A stretch of DNA of 64,000 nucleotides from Pseudomonadota bacterium (GTDB lineage Bacteria; Pseudomonadota; Gammaproteobacteria; Burkholderiales; Burkholderiaceae_D), in the NCBI GenBank assembly GCA_023422955.1, contig JAFAGG010000004.1:19483-83482 (forward strand), written 5' to 3'. This document shows, one piece after another, positions 45,101 through 53,761 of the stretch (position 1 is its first letter; each line of letters begins with the position of its first letter). Below the pieces are notes generated by a model. The model saw nothing but the letters and a program-made list of their open reading frames with translations, did no database searches and was not told where the DNA came from. Made by a program: the position numbers and the translations under genes.

Positions 45101-45209
45101 ACTCGCGCACCGACAATTTCTGATAACTGACCAGACCGATCAGTATGATGATCAGCGACATCACCGTCGCAAAAACCGGGCGGCGTATGCAGATATCCGA
45201 CAGACCCAT
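42135..45209 (-). CDS. RND-family efflux pump, inner-membrane transporter
   Basis: A proton-driven exporter of the hydrophobe/amphiphile (HAE1) class, 1024 residues with the usual twelve helices and two large periplasmic loops. The N-terminus (GLSDICIRRPVFATVMSL), the helix-4 motif LAIGLVVDDAIVVLENIYRH with the proton-relay aspartates, and SPIEDRGMIF are typical. The ATG has GGAG upstream. It lies 11 bases after the adaptor gene. No outer-membrane factor gene is next to it, so a TolC-like protein from elsewhere must complete the pump. The substrate is unknown. Confidence 0.93.
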   Translation of the reverse strand: MGLSDICIRRPVFATVMSLIIILIGLVSYQKLSVREYPKIDEPVVTVTTDYPGASAEVVESQVTKILEDSIAGIDGIDVLSSISRSERSQITVRFRLEKDPDSGANDVRDRVSRVRSKLPESVNESVIAKTEADASPVMWLSFSSGTLSSLDITDIANRLVKPRLQMLPGAADVRINGDRQYSMRIWLDRDRLAAHQLTTADVENALRAQNVEVPAGRIESSQREFSVVSQTDLVSVAEFENIVVRQVEGYPVRMRDVARVKVAPASERSSVRFNGKPAVSLGIIRQATANPLELGAYVKAELPKINEDLASYGVEVNISNDTTVFIEESIKSVYQTIFEAVILVALMVFVFLRSVRASIIPLVTIPVSLIGAFAIMALAGFTINTLTLLALVLAIGLVVDDAIVVLENIYRHIEEGMKPVQAALKGVKEIGFAVIAMTMTLAAVFAPVAFTPGRTGRLFAEFALTLAGAVIVSGFVALTLSPMMCSVLLKHEKKHGKFYMAIENGLNGIAETYRRTLSWAMSVRWAVALLYLATIAGMLWLGMNMKRELSPIEDRGMIFTSISAPEGSSLAYTEKYARQLEDVVADIPEIDRVFVVAGNPTVERGIAFFRTTPWGERERTTIELAKELQPRLAAIPGVTAFANPPPSLGQSSRDRPVSFVVTTTASYQELEVMVSRIIAEASKNPGLTNVDSDLRLNKPQIAVTVDRDRAADAGVSVETVARTLETMLGGRNVTRFKRGSDQYDVIVQIEKEGRGSPDEINNIFVRSNDDRMIPLSSLVQVTETVAPRELNHFAQRRAAIITAGLTPDYSQGEALTFMDTTARAVLEPGFATDLSGSAREFRTASSGLTMTFLLALAFIYLVLAAQFESFVDPFIIMLTVPLSMAGALLALYLTGGTLNIYSQIGLITLIGLITKHGILIVEFANQLRDQGYAVRDAVMESCRLRLRPILMTAGTMVLGSLPLALASGAGAESRSQIGWVIVGGISLGTILTLYVVPPVYEMLARKRDSERREAVLEEAPAVH

Positions 45210-45220
45210 ACGAACTCCGC

Positions 45221-46384
45221 TTAGTTGGTGGCGACCGACTGGCTGGCCATGGAGGTGGGCGGTTCACCGCCATTCAGTATCCGCACCGGCATGCCGTCGC
45301 GGCTCAGGCGCACCTGCCCCGCCGTGACCACGATATCGCCCGCCTGCAGGCCTTCCAGCACTTCGACCTGCGCTTCGCGGCGCAGGCCGGTCTTGACCGG
45401 AGTGCGCTGGGCCTTGCCCTCGACGACTTTCCAGACCGCCATTTCCTGCCCACCGGGAACCAGCGCTTCTTCCGGCACCATCAGCGCTTCGCCGCGCTCG
45501 GCCAGCACCAGGCGCACGCGCGCGAACATGCCGGGCTTCAGGCGGGAATCGGGATTGGCGATGCGGCCGCGCAGCAGCACCGAGCGTCCGCTGCTTTCCA
45601 CCTGCGGATCGATGGCATCGACACGCGCCTTGAACGTTTCCTTGGGATAGGCATCGACCGACAGCTCCAGCCCCTGGCCTTTCTTCACCTGCCCGATGAA
45701 ACGCTCGGGGATGCGGAAGTCGACCTTGACCTGGGAAATATCCTGCAGATGGGCGATATCCACGCCATCCTTCACATAATCGCCGACGCTGACATTGGCA
45801 ATGCCCATGATGCCGGCAAAGGGCGCGCGGATTTCCAGCTTGTCCAGGCGTGCCTGCACCAGCGCCAGCTTGGCTTCGAGCACCTGCACCGTCGCCGCCG
45901 ATTCTTCGCGCACGCGCTCGGCGATGAAACGCTGCTGCGCCAGTTCGGTATTGCGTTGCAGATTGGCCCTGGCGATGCGCAGCTCGGCTTCGACCTGCTG
46001 CACTTCGGCGCGCGCCACGGCGGAATCGAAGGCCAGCAGCAACTGGCCCTTGCTGACGCGCTGACCATCGCTGAAATTGATGCGGGTAATGCGGCCTGCG
46101 ACTTCGGGGCGCAGCATCACGGCGTCGTTGGATTGCAGCGTGCCGGTTGCGCGCAGATCGTCCTGCAGGTTCATGATACTGACTCGCGCCACTTCAACCG
46201 CTACCGCGCTGCCGCCGCTGGCAGGAGCGCTGGCGGATTTGGGGTTCGCTGCGCCCTGTGCAAGCGTTATTTCGGCAGGCTGACTGGATGAACCGGGCCG
46301 CTGCGCGTACCAGGCAAAGGCACTTAATGCGGCGATTCCCAGTGCGGCGACACCGGCATATAACGTTTTTCTGGGTTTGTTCAT
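45221..46384 (-). CDS. RND efflux periplasmic adaptor (membrane fusion protein)
   Basis: A 387-residue adaptor linking the RND pump with an outer-membrane channel. It has an N-terminal signal or anchor helix (about residues 8-26), a lipoyl-type domain (LRPEVAGRITRINFSDGQRVSKGQLL near residue 95, read in two pieces), a coiled coil (about 120-165), and beta-barrel segments such as DFRIPERFIGQVKKG. It is the first gene of the two-gene efflux operon on the minus strand. The ribosome site is weak. Confidence 0.92.
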   Translation of the reverse strand: MNKPRKTLYAGVAALGIAALSAFAWYAQRPGSSSQPAEITLAQGAANPKSASAPASGGSAVAVEVARVSIMNLQDDLRATGTLQSNDAVMLRPEVAGRITRINFSDGQRVSKGQLLLAFDSAVARAEVQQVEAELRIARANLQRNTELAQQRFIAERVREESAATVQVLEAKLALVQARLDKLEIRAPFAGIMGIANVSVGDYVKDGVDIAHLQDISQVKVDFRIPERFIGQVKKGQGLELSVDAYPKETFKARVDAIDPQVESSGRSVLLRGRIANPDSRLKPGMFARVRLVLAERGEALMVPEEALVPGGQEMAVWKVVEGKAQRTPVKTGLRREAQVEVLEGLQAGDIVVTAGQVRLSRDGMPVRILNGGEPPTSMASQSVATN

Positions 46385-46442
46385 CGTGGGCGGCGGATGG
46401 GCAGGAGAAAATCAAGCGTTATATTACCCCAGCCGCCCCCGC

Positions 46443-46898
46443 TCAGGAGGCGGCTTTATGCTGCCGCTGGCTGATTTCTATGCCGCGGTTGGCCAGCGCA
46501 TCGGCTCTTTCATTGCCGACGTGGCCGGCATGGCCCTTGACCCAGCGCCATTCGATCTTGTGGTTCGCCTGCGCAGCGTCGAGCGCCTGCCACAGGTCGG
46601 CATTCTTCACCGCTGCCTTGGCCGCGGTTTTCCAGCCGCGCGCCTTCCAGCCGTGTATCCACTCGCTGATGCCTTTTTGCACATACTGGCTGTCTGTATA
46701 CACGATGACTTCGCAGGGGCGCTTCAATACCGACAGCGCTTCGATGACCGCCTTCAGTTCCATGCGGTTGTTGGTGGTATCGGGTTCGCCGCCGCAAAGT
46801 TCCTTCTGATGCTCGCCCGCCACCAGCCAGGCGCCCCATCCGCCGGGGCCGGGATTGCCCTTGCAGGCGCCGTCGGTATAAATCTCAATCTTGTCCAT
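46443..46898 (-). CDS. rnhA: Ribonuclease HI
   Basis: Degrades RNA in RNA-DNA hybrids. The 151-residue product keeps all catalytic residues at nearly E. coli positions: Asp9 ([17 protein letters not shown]), Glu47, Asp69 (YTDSQYV), His123 and Asp133 ([16 protein letters not shown]). Its start lies within the end of the yafS-like gene (14-base overlap), so the two are probably co-translated. Confidence 0.97.
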   Translation of the reverse strand: MDKIEIYTDGACKGNPGPGGWGAWLVAGEHQKELCGGEPDTTNNRMELKAVIEALSVLKRPCEVIVYTDSQYVQKGISEWIHGWKARGWKTAAKAAVKNADLWQALDAAQANHKIEWRWVKGHAGHVGNERADALANRGIEISQRQHKAAS

Positions 46899-47664
46899 TC
46901 GCTGATTTTTCTCTGTGCATGTTGGTAGCCGGCACCACCCCCGGTGCCTTGATGCTCTTGCGGGACCAGGCCGGGCCGATCAGGCGCATGCCCTTGACGC
47001 GCTTGATTGCCTGCACCACGTACACCGCGCCGAGGTAAGGCCACCAGCGATCGCCGCTTTTTTCCATGAAGGCGAAACGGTTCAGCCACTTGTCGGTATT
47101 GCAGGGCGGCGCGTAGCAGCCGAAATAGCCGCGGTTGGCCTGCATGTTCAACAACTTGAGCCAGTCCTTCAGGCGCGGCACGCTGATGAATTCGCTATCC
47201 TGCGGCATGAAGTGATTGCCTGTCAGCCGTCCCAGGCTTTGCCGTATTCCCCACAGGCTGGCGGGATTGAAGCCGCAGATGATGAGCTGCCCTTCCGGTA
47301 TCAGCACGCGCTCGACTTCGCGCAGGATCTGGTGCGGCTCGCTGGCAAATTCCAGCACATGCGGCAGCACCACCAGGTCCAGGCTCTGGGTCGCAAAGGG
47401 CAAATCCGTGTAATCGTGGGCCATCACGACCGGCGCGGCGCTTTCCTGCGGCACCAGGGTATCGGTCAGCCACTTGTTAGGCATGCGGCTGCCTTCCAGC
47501 GCATTGATTTGCGGCAGTCCGATTTGCACGGCGTTAAATCCGAAGATATCGGCAGTCAACGCATTAAGCCGCATCTGCTCCCAGGCACGCATATAGCTTC
47601 CGGCCGGACTGTCAAGCCAGGACCCCAGGGCTATAATTGGTTTTTCTGACGATGAAGGATGCAT
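46885..47664 (-). CDS. YafS-like class I SAM-dependent methyltransferase
   Basis: A 259-residue Rossmann-fold methyltransferase (Methyltransf_11 type). It starts with the family pattern [17 protein letters not shown], has [17 protein letters not shown] as motif II region and [18 protein letters not shown] as motif III region. The GxGxG SAM motif is degenerate ([11 protein letters not shown]), as in E. coli YafS, which is likewise next to gloB and rnhA. The ATG at 47664 is divergent from gloB, with the two start codons only three bases apart. The substrate is unknown. Confidence 0.85.
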   Translation of the reverse strand: MHPSSSEKPIIALGSWLDSPAGSYMRAWEQMRLNALTADIFGFNAVQIGLPQINALEGSRMPNKWLTDTLVPQESAAPVVMAHDYTDLPFATQSLDLVVLPHVLEFASEPHQILREVERVLIPEGQLIICGFNPASLWGIRQSLGRLTGNHFMPQDSEFISVPRLKDWLKLLNMQANRGYFGCYAPPCNTDKWLNRFAFMEKSGDRWWPYLGAVYVVQAIKRVKGMRLIGPAWSRKSIKAPGVVPATNMHREKSANGQD

Positions 47665-47667
47665 GCA

Positions 47668-48456
47668 ATGATGGCAAATAAGCGTGTGAGTGTACTGACG
47701 GTCCCGGCCTTTGCCGATAATTATTTATGGCTGATACACAACGGCACACAAGCAGCGGTGGTGGACCCGGGTGATGCAGGTCCCATTCTGGCAGCCCTGA
47801 AAGAACATGGCTTGTCGCTGGTCGCTATTTTACTGACACATCACCATGCTGACCATGCCGGTGGCGTTCCGGCGTTGCTGGAGCGCTTTTCCGTGCCCGT
47901 CTACGGTCCCACCCGGGATTCCATTCCGACCGTGACCACGCCGCTGAAGGAAGGCGATCAGGTCACGCTGCCGGAACTGGGACTGAACCTTGCCGTGCTG
48001 GATGTGCCGGGCCATACCAAGGGACACATCGCCTATGTAGAAAAGGAACAAGGCTGGCTGTTCTGCGGCGATACGCTGTTCGCCGCCGGTTGCGGCCGCC
48101 TGTTCGAAGGCACGCCCGCGCAGATGACCAACTCGCTGGCCAAGCTGGCCGCGCTGCCGGATGAGACGGCCGTGTATTGCGCGCATGAATATACCTTGTC
48201 CAATCTGCGCTTTGCGCTGGAAGTCGAACCAGAAAATCCTGCCATAGCCGAGCGTTACCGCACCGAACAGGCCAAGCGCGACCAGCATATACCCACGGTT
48301 CCCTCCTCCATAGCCCTGGAAAAGCTGACCAATCCCTTCCTGCGCTACGCGCAAACCCAGATCATGCGGCGCCTGCATGAGGCGGGCAAATTGAACACGC
48401 CCGATCCGGTGGAGTCTTTTGCGGCCTTGCGGGAATGGAAAAACAATTTCCGTTAA
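47668..48456 (+). CDS. gloB: GloB, hydroxyacylglutathione hydrolase (glyoxalase II)
   Basis: Hydrolyses S-lactoylglutathione to lactate and glutathione in methylglyoxal detoxification. The 262-residue product is a metallo-beta-lactamase-fold enzyme with [10 protein letters not shown] (metal ligands from residue 58), [23 protein letters not shown] and a C-terminal [11 protein letters not shown] plus KNNFR ending. The ATG at 47668 has AGGA eight bases upstream; ATGs at 47659 and 47671 are alternatives. It is divergent from yafS/rnhA and precedes mltD. Confidence 0.95.
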   Translation: MMANKRVSVLTVPAFADNYLWLIHNGTQAAVVDPGDAGPILAALKEHGLSLVAILLTHHHADHAGGVPALLERFSVPVYGPTRDSIPTVTTPLKEGDQVTLPELGLNLAVLDVPGHTKGHIAYVEKEQGWLFCGDTLFAAGCGRLFEGTPAQMTNSLAKLAALPDETAVYCAHEYTLSNLRFALEVEPENPAIAERYRTEQAKRDQHIPTVPSSIALEKLTNPFLRYAQTQIMRRLHEAGKLNTPDPVESFAALREWKNNFR

Positions 48457-48472
48457 GCCAAGTTGACTACCT

Positions 48473-48508
48473 ATCAGGTGCTTGTTGAGTACTTAACAAG
48501 TGCCTGAT
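48473..48508. terminator. Hairpin after gloB
   Basis: Two 14-base arms (ATCAGGTGCTTGTT / AACAAGTGCCTGAT) with two mismatches close an eight-base loop just after the gloB stop. There is no T tract, so the role as terminator is open. Confidence 0.5.
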
Positions 48509-48658
48509 AATCAACGAGTAGTTTCTTGGAAGTTAGCAGGCTGTGAAGCATCAAAAGAAATGCAAATTTGGTTGACGCGTTGAAAGAGCTTTACTTACAC
48601 TCGGGTCATTTCCTACTGTCATCTCCGTATTGCAAGGAGAGACGTCTCGATGTGACCT

Positions 48659-50185
48659 ATGATCCGGCCCAAGATAAACCGCCTGGCTTTTGCCGCACTG
48701 CTAACTTTCAGTCTTCCTGCGGCCGTTCACGCAATAGACATCACTCTCTACGCCGGCCCCATCCTGGCGGCTGATGCTTACAGCGCAAGCCGGCAAGGTA
48801 CGGCATCCGAGCTGGCGGCCTTCCCGCAATTGATGGATGAAATGCCGTCGGATTTATGGGAGCGCATGCGTGATGGGTTCCAGATGGCGGATCTTGACAA
48901 TGCGATCACGGAAAGCCGGACCAAATGGTACAGCGCCCAGCCTGAATATTTCGAACGCACGCTGAACCGCGCTTCGCGTTATCTCTACCACGTGGTGGAG
49001 GAACTGGAAAAACGCAACATGCCCACCGAACTGGCGCTGCTGCCGTTCGTGGAATCGTCCTTCGATCCGCTGGCAGTATCGAGCGCCAAGGCTGCCGGCA
49101 TGTGGCAGTTCATTCCCTCCACCGGCAAGTACTTCAACCTGAAGCAGAATGTGTTCCGCGACGAGCGGCGCGACATCCTGGCTTCCACCGATGCCGCCCT
49201 GACTTATCTGCAAAGACTGCATGGCATGTTCGGCGACTGGCACCTGGCGCTGGCGGCCTACAACTGGGGCGAAGGCTCGGTACAGCGTGCGATGAACAAG
49301 GCGCGTGCGCAGAAAGTGGGCACCGACTTCAACAGCCTGTCGCGCTTCATGCCCAAGGAAACGCGGGAATACGTGCCCAAGCTGCTGGCGGTCAAGAACA
49401 TCATCCTGGCGCCGGAACGTTATGCAGTGACCCTGCCGCCGATGGAGAACCAGCCCTACTTCGTGACGGTCACCAAGCTGCGCGATATCGACGTAGAGCT
49501 GGCTGCGCGGCTGGCCGAACTTCCGATGGATGAATTCCGCGCGCTGAACCCACAGTTCAATCGCCCGGTCATCACCGGCGGCCCAAACACCTACATCCTG
49601 CTGCCGCAGGCCAATGCGGAGAAATTCGCTGCCAATGTCGAACAATGGGAACGCGACCTGTCGAGCTGGTCGGTCTACAAGGTCAAGGATTCGTCGGAAA
49701 AGATAGAAGCCATCGCCGCCCGTTTCAAGACCACGCCGGCCACCATACGCGAAGTAAATAACTTGCCCGCCAATGTGCGCGTGATGGCGGGCTCCACTCT
49801 GCTGGTTCCCAAGGTGGACAGCATCGCCAGCCGCGGCATCACGCGCGAAGTGGCGGACAGTGCCGTGCTTCGCTACGAACCCCTGTTCCCCGCCGGCCAG
49901 CGCAAGCTGATCAGGATCGGCAAGAAAGATACGCTATACGGGATTGCCAGGCGCCACAATGTGACGGTTGCGCAGATCAAGAAATGGAACAAGCTGAAGC
50001 GCGACCTCGTGGTCGTGGGCCAGACGCTGGAAGTGTTCGTGCAGCCGCGTGCCACGGCCAAGGCTCGTCCCCGCTCGACGCAGGCCCTGAAGAAGACCAG
50101 CCAGCCGGCAAGAGCGACGAAAGCCAAAGCCACACCTGCCAAGGCCAGGAACAATGGCAAGGTGATTACCGTCAGCACCAAATAA
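48659..50185 (+). CDS. mltD: MltD-type membrane-bound lytic murein transglycosylase with LysM repeats
   Basis: Cleaves peptidoglycan glycan strands in the periplasm. The 508-residue product has a signal peptide (about 1-25; no lipobox cysteine), an SLT domain (about 95-220) with catalytic Glu132 in PFVESSFDP and the motifs AAGMWQFIPSTG and LALAAYNWGEG, and LysM domains near 338-385 and 418-462. A basic Ala/Lys/Pro-rich tail ends the protein. A strong AAGGAGAG lies 19 bases before the ATG, in front of a start-stop ATGTGA at 48650. The mltD-gloB neighbourhood is as in E. coli. Confidence 0.93.
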   Translation: MIRPKINRLAFAALLTFSLPAAVHAIDITLYAGPILAADAYSASRQGTASELAAFPQLMDEMPSDLWERMRDGFQMADLDNAITESRTKWYSAQPEYFERTLNRASRYLYHVVEELEKRNMPTELALLPFVESSFDPLAVSSAKAAGMWQFIPSTGKYFNLKQNVFRDERRDILASTDAALTYLQRLHGMFGDWHLALAAYNWGEGSVQRAMNKARAQKVGTDFNSLSRFMPKETREYVPKLLAVKNIILAPERYAVTLPPMENQPYFVTVTKLRDIDVELAARLAELPMDEFRALNPQFNRPVITGGPNTYILLPQANAEKFAANVEQWERDLSSWSVYKVKDSSEKIEAIAARFKTTPATIREVNNLPANVRVMAGSTLLVPKVDSIASRGITREVADSAVLRYEPLFPAGQRKLIRIGKKDTLYGIARRHNVTVAQIKKWNKLKRDLVVVGQTLEVFVQPRATAKARPRSTQALKKTSQPARATKAKATPAKARNNGKVITVSTK

Positions 50186-50209
50186 ACGGCAGGAACAGCG
50201 GTAAAGCAG

Positions 50210-50234
50210 AAAAGGCGGGGCTCCCGCCTTTTTT
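50210..50234 (+). terminator. Rho-independent terminator after mltD
   Basis: A 10-bp perfect stem (AAAAGGCGGG / CCCGCCTTTT) with a GCT loop and extra T residues. It separates mltD from the convergent LysR gene. Confidence 0.93.
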
Positions 50235-50242
50235 CATGCCCC

Positions 50243-51130
50243 TCATTCCTCCAGGCGCTGGGCCACAAAATCCACGAAGCTGCGCACCTTGGCCGACAAG
50301 TGCCGACGGCTGGGATACACCGCGTACACGCCCAATTCGGCCGATGCATAAGCGGGCAACAGCCGGATCAGCCGGCCCGCGTCGAGGTCGTCCTGCAAGA
50401 GAAAACTGGGCTGGAATATGATGCCCGCGCCCTGCAAGGCAGCCAGCCGCAGCAGATCGCCATTGTTCACGCGAACCTCGCCGGAGCAGCGCACCGCCTG
50501 CGTGTCGCCATGCTCATCCTGCAAGCGCCATTCCTCGCTGCCCTGGGTCAGTGAGTAAGCCAGGCATTCATGCTGCGGCAGCTCCTGCGGCGTCGCCGGC
50601 CGGCCATGCCGCGCTATATAGTCCGGCGACGCGCAAACCACGCTTCGTATGCCGCCCAGCTTGCGCGCCACCAGCCCCGATTCCGGCAGCATGCCTATGC
50701 GTATCGCCATGTCGAAACCTTCCTCGACCAGATCCAGCTTGCGGTCGCCGGCATGAATGTCTAACTTCACGTCGGGATAGGCTTCGCGATAAGCCGCGAA
50801 TATCGGCGCCAGCTTGTGCTGCGCATACGTCAGCGGCACCGTCATCTTCAGGGTGCCGCGCGGCCGGGCCGTCATGCCGCCGGCTTCCTGCTCGGCTTCG
50901 CTGATGTCGGCCAGTATCTGCAGGCTGCGCTCGTAAAAGAGCGTGCCGGATTCGGTCAGGCTGAGGCGGCGCGTGGTGCGATTGAGTAAACGCGTGCCCA
51001 GGTGTTCTTCCAGAGTGGAAATCTGCCTGGACACCAGCGCCTTGGAAATATCCAGCCGCTCGGCGGCAGCGGAAAAGCTGCTTTCTTCGACCACCGTTAC
51101 CAAGGCACGCATGCCGGAAACCATATCCAT
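50243..51130 (-). CDS. LysR-family transcriptional regulator
   Basis: A 295-residue LysR regulator with an N-terminal winged helix (MRALVTVVEESSFSAAAERLDISKALVSRQISTLE in overlapping reading) and a C-terminal effector-binding domain of the CrgA/AaeR-like subgroup (RPRGTLKMTVPLTYAQHKLAP). The ATG at 51130 is preferred to a TTG six codons earlier. It is divergent from the DODA-type dioxygenase gene with a gap of 157 bases and likely controls it, as is usual for LysR pairs. Confidence 0.93.
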   Translation of the reverse strand: MDMVSGMRALVTVVEESSFSAAAERLDISKALVSRQISTLEEHLGTRLLNRTTRRLSLTESGTLFYERSLQILADISEAEQEAGGMTARPRGTLKMTVPLTYAQHKLAPIFAAYREAYPDVKLDIHAGDRKLDLVEEGFDMAIRIGMLPESGLVARKLGGIRSVVCASPDYIARHGRPATPQELPQHECLAYSLTQGSEEWRLQDEHGDTQAVRCSGEVRVNNGDLLRLAALQGAGIIFQPSFLLQDDLDAGRLIRLLPAYASAELGVYAVYPSRRHLSAKVRSFVDFVAQRLEE

Positions 51131-51287
51131 AGGCTTATTGTTCAACAATACGAAACAATGTTTTTAATAACTGCCAGTTTATCTGATCATCCATAAACAA
51201 TATAGTAGAGCCATCGATCAAATCACGGATGCGGCACTCCAAGAAATACAGCCCTAGCATCCGTGCACTCATGGAGGACTTAGAGAC

Positions 51288-52073
51288 ATGAACCGACTGC
51301 CCACCCTTTTCATTTCGCACGGCTCGCCCATGCTGGCGCTGCAGGACAGCCCGGCCCGCCGCTTCCTGCTGGAACTGGGCAATACGCTGCCGCGCCCCAA
51401 AGCCATCGTGATGGTTTCGGCTCACTGGGAAACCCTGGGCCGCCCGGCGGTGGACTTCGCCCGCCAGCCGGAAACCATCCACGACTTCGGCGGCTTTCCG
51501 CGCGCGCTGTTTGAAATGCAGTACCCGGCACCGGGCGCGCCCGAGCTTTCCGCGCGGGTGGCCGGACTGCTGGAGCAGGCAGGCTATACGCCGGGCAAAA
51601 TCCCGAATCGCGGCCTGGATCACGGCGCCTGGGTGCCGCTCACGCTGATGTATCCGCAGGCGGACATCCCCGTGCTGCAAGTGTCCATCATGCGCGGCGC
51701 CGACCCGGCCGAACACGAGCGCCTGGGCACGGCGCTGGCGGCATTGCGCGACGAAGGCATACTGGTGATCGGTTCCGGCTCGCTCACGCACAACCTTCAC
51801 GAATACCGGGGCCAGCCCATCGATTCGCCGGTGCAGGACTGGGTCAGCGAATTCGGCGACTGGATGAAGCAAAAGCTCGACGCGAATGAACACGAAGCCA
51901 TCCTGGACTACCGCCGCCTCGCACCGCACGCGGAGCGCAATCATCCGACCGAAGAGCACTTGCTGCCGCTGTTCGTGGCCATGGGCGCGGCGGGCGAACA
52001 GGCGCAGGCAAGCCGCTTGCACAGCAGCTTCGAATACGGCGTGCTGGCGATGGATATCTATGCTTTTGACTAA
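51288..52073 (+). CDS. ygiD: DODA-type class III extradiol ring-cleavage dioxygenase (YgiD-like)
   Basis: A 261-residue non-haem metal dioxygenase similar to 4,5-DOPA dioxygenase YgiD of E. coli. Metal-binding segments FISHGSPML, VMVSAHWET and RGLDHGAWVPL are intact, and SGSLTHNL and SFEYGVLAMDIY complete the family pattern. GGAGGA lies ten bases before the ATG. The divergent LysR gene suggests induction by an aromatic compound, but the true substrate cannot be read. Confidence 0.92.
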   Translation: MNRLPTLFISHGSPMLALQDSPARRFLLELGNTLPRPKAIVMVSAHWETLGRPAVDFARQPETIHDFGGFPRALFEMQYPAPGAPELSARVAGLLEQAGYTPGKIPNRGLDHGAWVPLTLMYPQADIPVLQVSIMRGADPAEHERLGTALAALRDEGILVIGSGSLTHNLHEYRGQPIDSPVQDWVSEFGDWMKQKLDANEHEAILDYRRLAPHAERNHPTEEHLLPLFVAMGAAGEQAQASRLHSSFEYGVLAMDIYAFD

Positions 52074-52097
52074 CTGGAAGTTAGCTAGCATTCAAAC

Positions 52098-52139
52098 GGA
52101 AAAGGGTACGGAAGGCAGATGCTTTCCGTACCCTTTTCC
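52098..52139 (+). terminator. Rho-independent terminator after the dioxygenase gene
   Basis: A perfect 16-bp stem (GGAAAAGGGTACGGAA / TTCCGTACCCTTTTCC) with a ten-base loop. The A/T-rich outer part gives the T tract. Confidence 0.88.
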
Positions 52140-52308
52140 ATCGTCATTCATTACTCATCACTCATCGATACCAGGACAAGCATTTTCGCGGCCCGGATTT
52201 TTTAAATGTCACGTGCTCCCTGTTATGAGGGAGTCCCATGAGAGTTGATGCTGATGCTGATGCTTTGAAAGCTGAGGCAGCGGTGCGCCTCCTGCTCCGC
52301 CCTCCTCC

Positions 52309-52863
52309 TTAACGCCATACCCGGCCTAGCCAGTTTTTCTTGACTTCAGGATTGAGCAGCTCCGATCTCACCATGATTCCGGTAGGCGTCTTGTAGACAT
52401 GGAATCGCTTGCTGACGTCGATGGCATGATAGGCGGAGGTGCCATATTCGGTATCGACAAAAGGGCTCAGACCGAACAGCGTGAAATACGAAATGCCTTC
52501 ACCGGTCAGCTGATGCGCGATATTGGGAAGCGTGTTTTCATCGTGCACATTGATGTATCGCCCCTGCAAGCGGTCGATCGCATAACGCGACTCCATGCCC
52601 AGCAGATTGGCCCAGTACTTCATCTTCACAAAATGCGCATCCACGCGCCACTGATCGCCATACAGTACATACCCACCGCGCACCGACTCCGGCGATTCGA
52701 TATACGCCCGATACTGCTGCTTGCCTGTTTCTTCAAACCTGAGAGTAAGAATGGGTGCTTCATGGGTAAAAACCTGGTAACTCCAGATAAACCCGCCCCA
52801 GGCAATGAGGTTGACCACGACCAGTACCACTATCGCTGCAAGAGGGATTTTCAGGTATCGCAT
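52309..52863 (-). CDS. Hypothetical membrane-anchored periplasmic protein
   Basis: A 184-residue protein with one N-terminal helix (about residues 7-30, with short basic start) and a soluble remainder rich in aromatic residues (YVLYGDQWRVDAHFVKMKYW, GLSPFVDTEYGTSAYHA). Similar proteins are often labelled cation/multidrug efflux pump, a name nothing in this sequence supports. GGGAG lies six bases before the ATG. It is on its own. Confidence 0.75.
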   Translation of the reverse strand: MRYLKIPLAAIVVLVVVNLIAWGGFIWSYQVFTHEAPILTLRFEETGKQQYRAYIESPESVRGGYVLYGDQWRVDAHFVKMKYWANLLGMESRYAIDRLQGRYINVHDENTLPNIAHQLTGEGISYFTLFGLSPFVDTEYGTSAYHAIDVSKRFHVYKTPTGIMVRSELLNPEVKKNWLGRVWR

Positions 52864-52993
52864 ATCGGCTCCCGGGGTTGCATGGACTTGATGTGCCTGA
52901 GCTGTTAATCAATCAGTCTGAAGCAAGAACGATACGCTCGCTTTTCCTGCCTTGAAAGACATCGAAGATACGGCATTGCAGAAGAACCTCATA

Positions 52994-53266
52994 TCAAGCC
53001 GCGCCCGACTGTGAATACACATAGGCGAGACCACCACCTTGCACGGCAAGCCAGATCCAGCCGGCGGCCGCAAGTTGAAACCGCATGCTGAGCGAGAAGT
53101 GCGACTGTGCCGACAGCCAGATGCCAATGTTTGCAATGGCAAGCGAAATAGCCAGCATTACCATGCCGCCCCGCGGATGGAGCAGACCCCACATCGGATC
53201 GACACGCATCAGAGCAAGGTAGCCGAGCAGAACCAGTATCGAGGCGAAGAAAGCCAGTATTTTCAT
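52994..53266 (-). CDS. Hypothetical small integral membrane protein
   Basis: A 90-residue hydrophobic protein with three predicted helices (about 3-20, 33-52, 62-84). I do not recognise the family. No clear ribosome site is seen before the ATG at 53266. The flanking stretches 52864-52993 and 53267-53543 hold nothing I can support. Confidence 0.6.
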   Translation of the reverse strand: MKILAFFASILVLLGYLALMRVDPMWGLLHPRGGMVMLAISLAIANIGIWLSAQSHFSLSMRFQLAAAGWIWLAVQGGGLAYVYSQSGAA

Positions 53267-53543
53267 GCGAAATTCAAGATTGCGAATAAAGCGCAGAATC
53301 CACTTGTCAGCCCTATACCTCTTTCAATCGCGATGTTTCAAGTGCTGGCGCATGGGGATTTGCTGCTGAGCTTGCGGAACACTTTTTATTTTTGCGAGCC
53401 ACTTGCAGTAAGCAATTCGCTCAAGCTGCTTCCTATCCTGGATGGGCAATTTATCATGCGATCTCGCGCTATGACAGGATAGGCCATGAATTTCGGGAGC
53501 GACGCAGGTCAGTTGTTGCATCGATCACACGACTGACTGAGCC

Positions 53544-53753
53544 TTAATCCTTGCGATCCGGCGGCGCACCCTCATCGCATTTCTTGCACTTCAAGGTCTT
53601 GTCCAATACAGAAGCCCGCCCCTCTTCCGTCACCACCCAGGGCCGGTTGATCCACGGCGGATCGTGGCGGGTGTGCTGGTTGTGGCCGCAGTCGAGTTCG
53701 GCGACCCAGTGGTTTTCCTCGTCCAGGTGAAAGCCGATGATGCGTCGTTCCAT
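53544..53753 (-). CDS. DUF3565 small protein
   Basis: A 69-residue protein matching DUF3565: RIIGFHLDEENHWVAELDCG, HNQHTRHDPPWINRPWV and a C-terminal CKKC pair. The two CxxC-like cysteines with His residues suggest metal binding, but the function is not known. It lies eight bases after the yejF stop on the same strand and may be transcribed with it. Confidence 0.85.
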   Translation of the reverse strand: MERRIIGFHLDEENHWVAELDCGHNQHTRHDPPWINRPWVVTEEGRASVLDKTLKCKKCDEGAPPDRKD

Positions 53754-53761
53754 CGTGTGCC

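Noticed and set aside
52244..52264. GATGCT tandem repeat before the 52309 gene
   Set aside because: Three short units only; too small to call an element.
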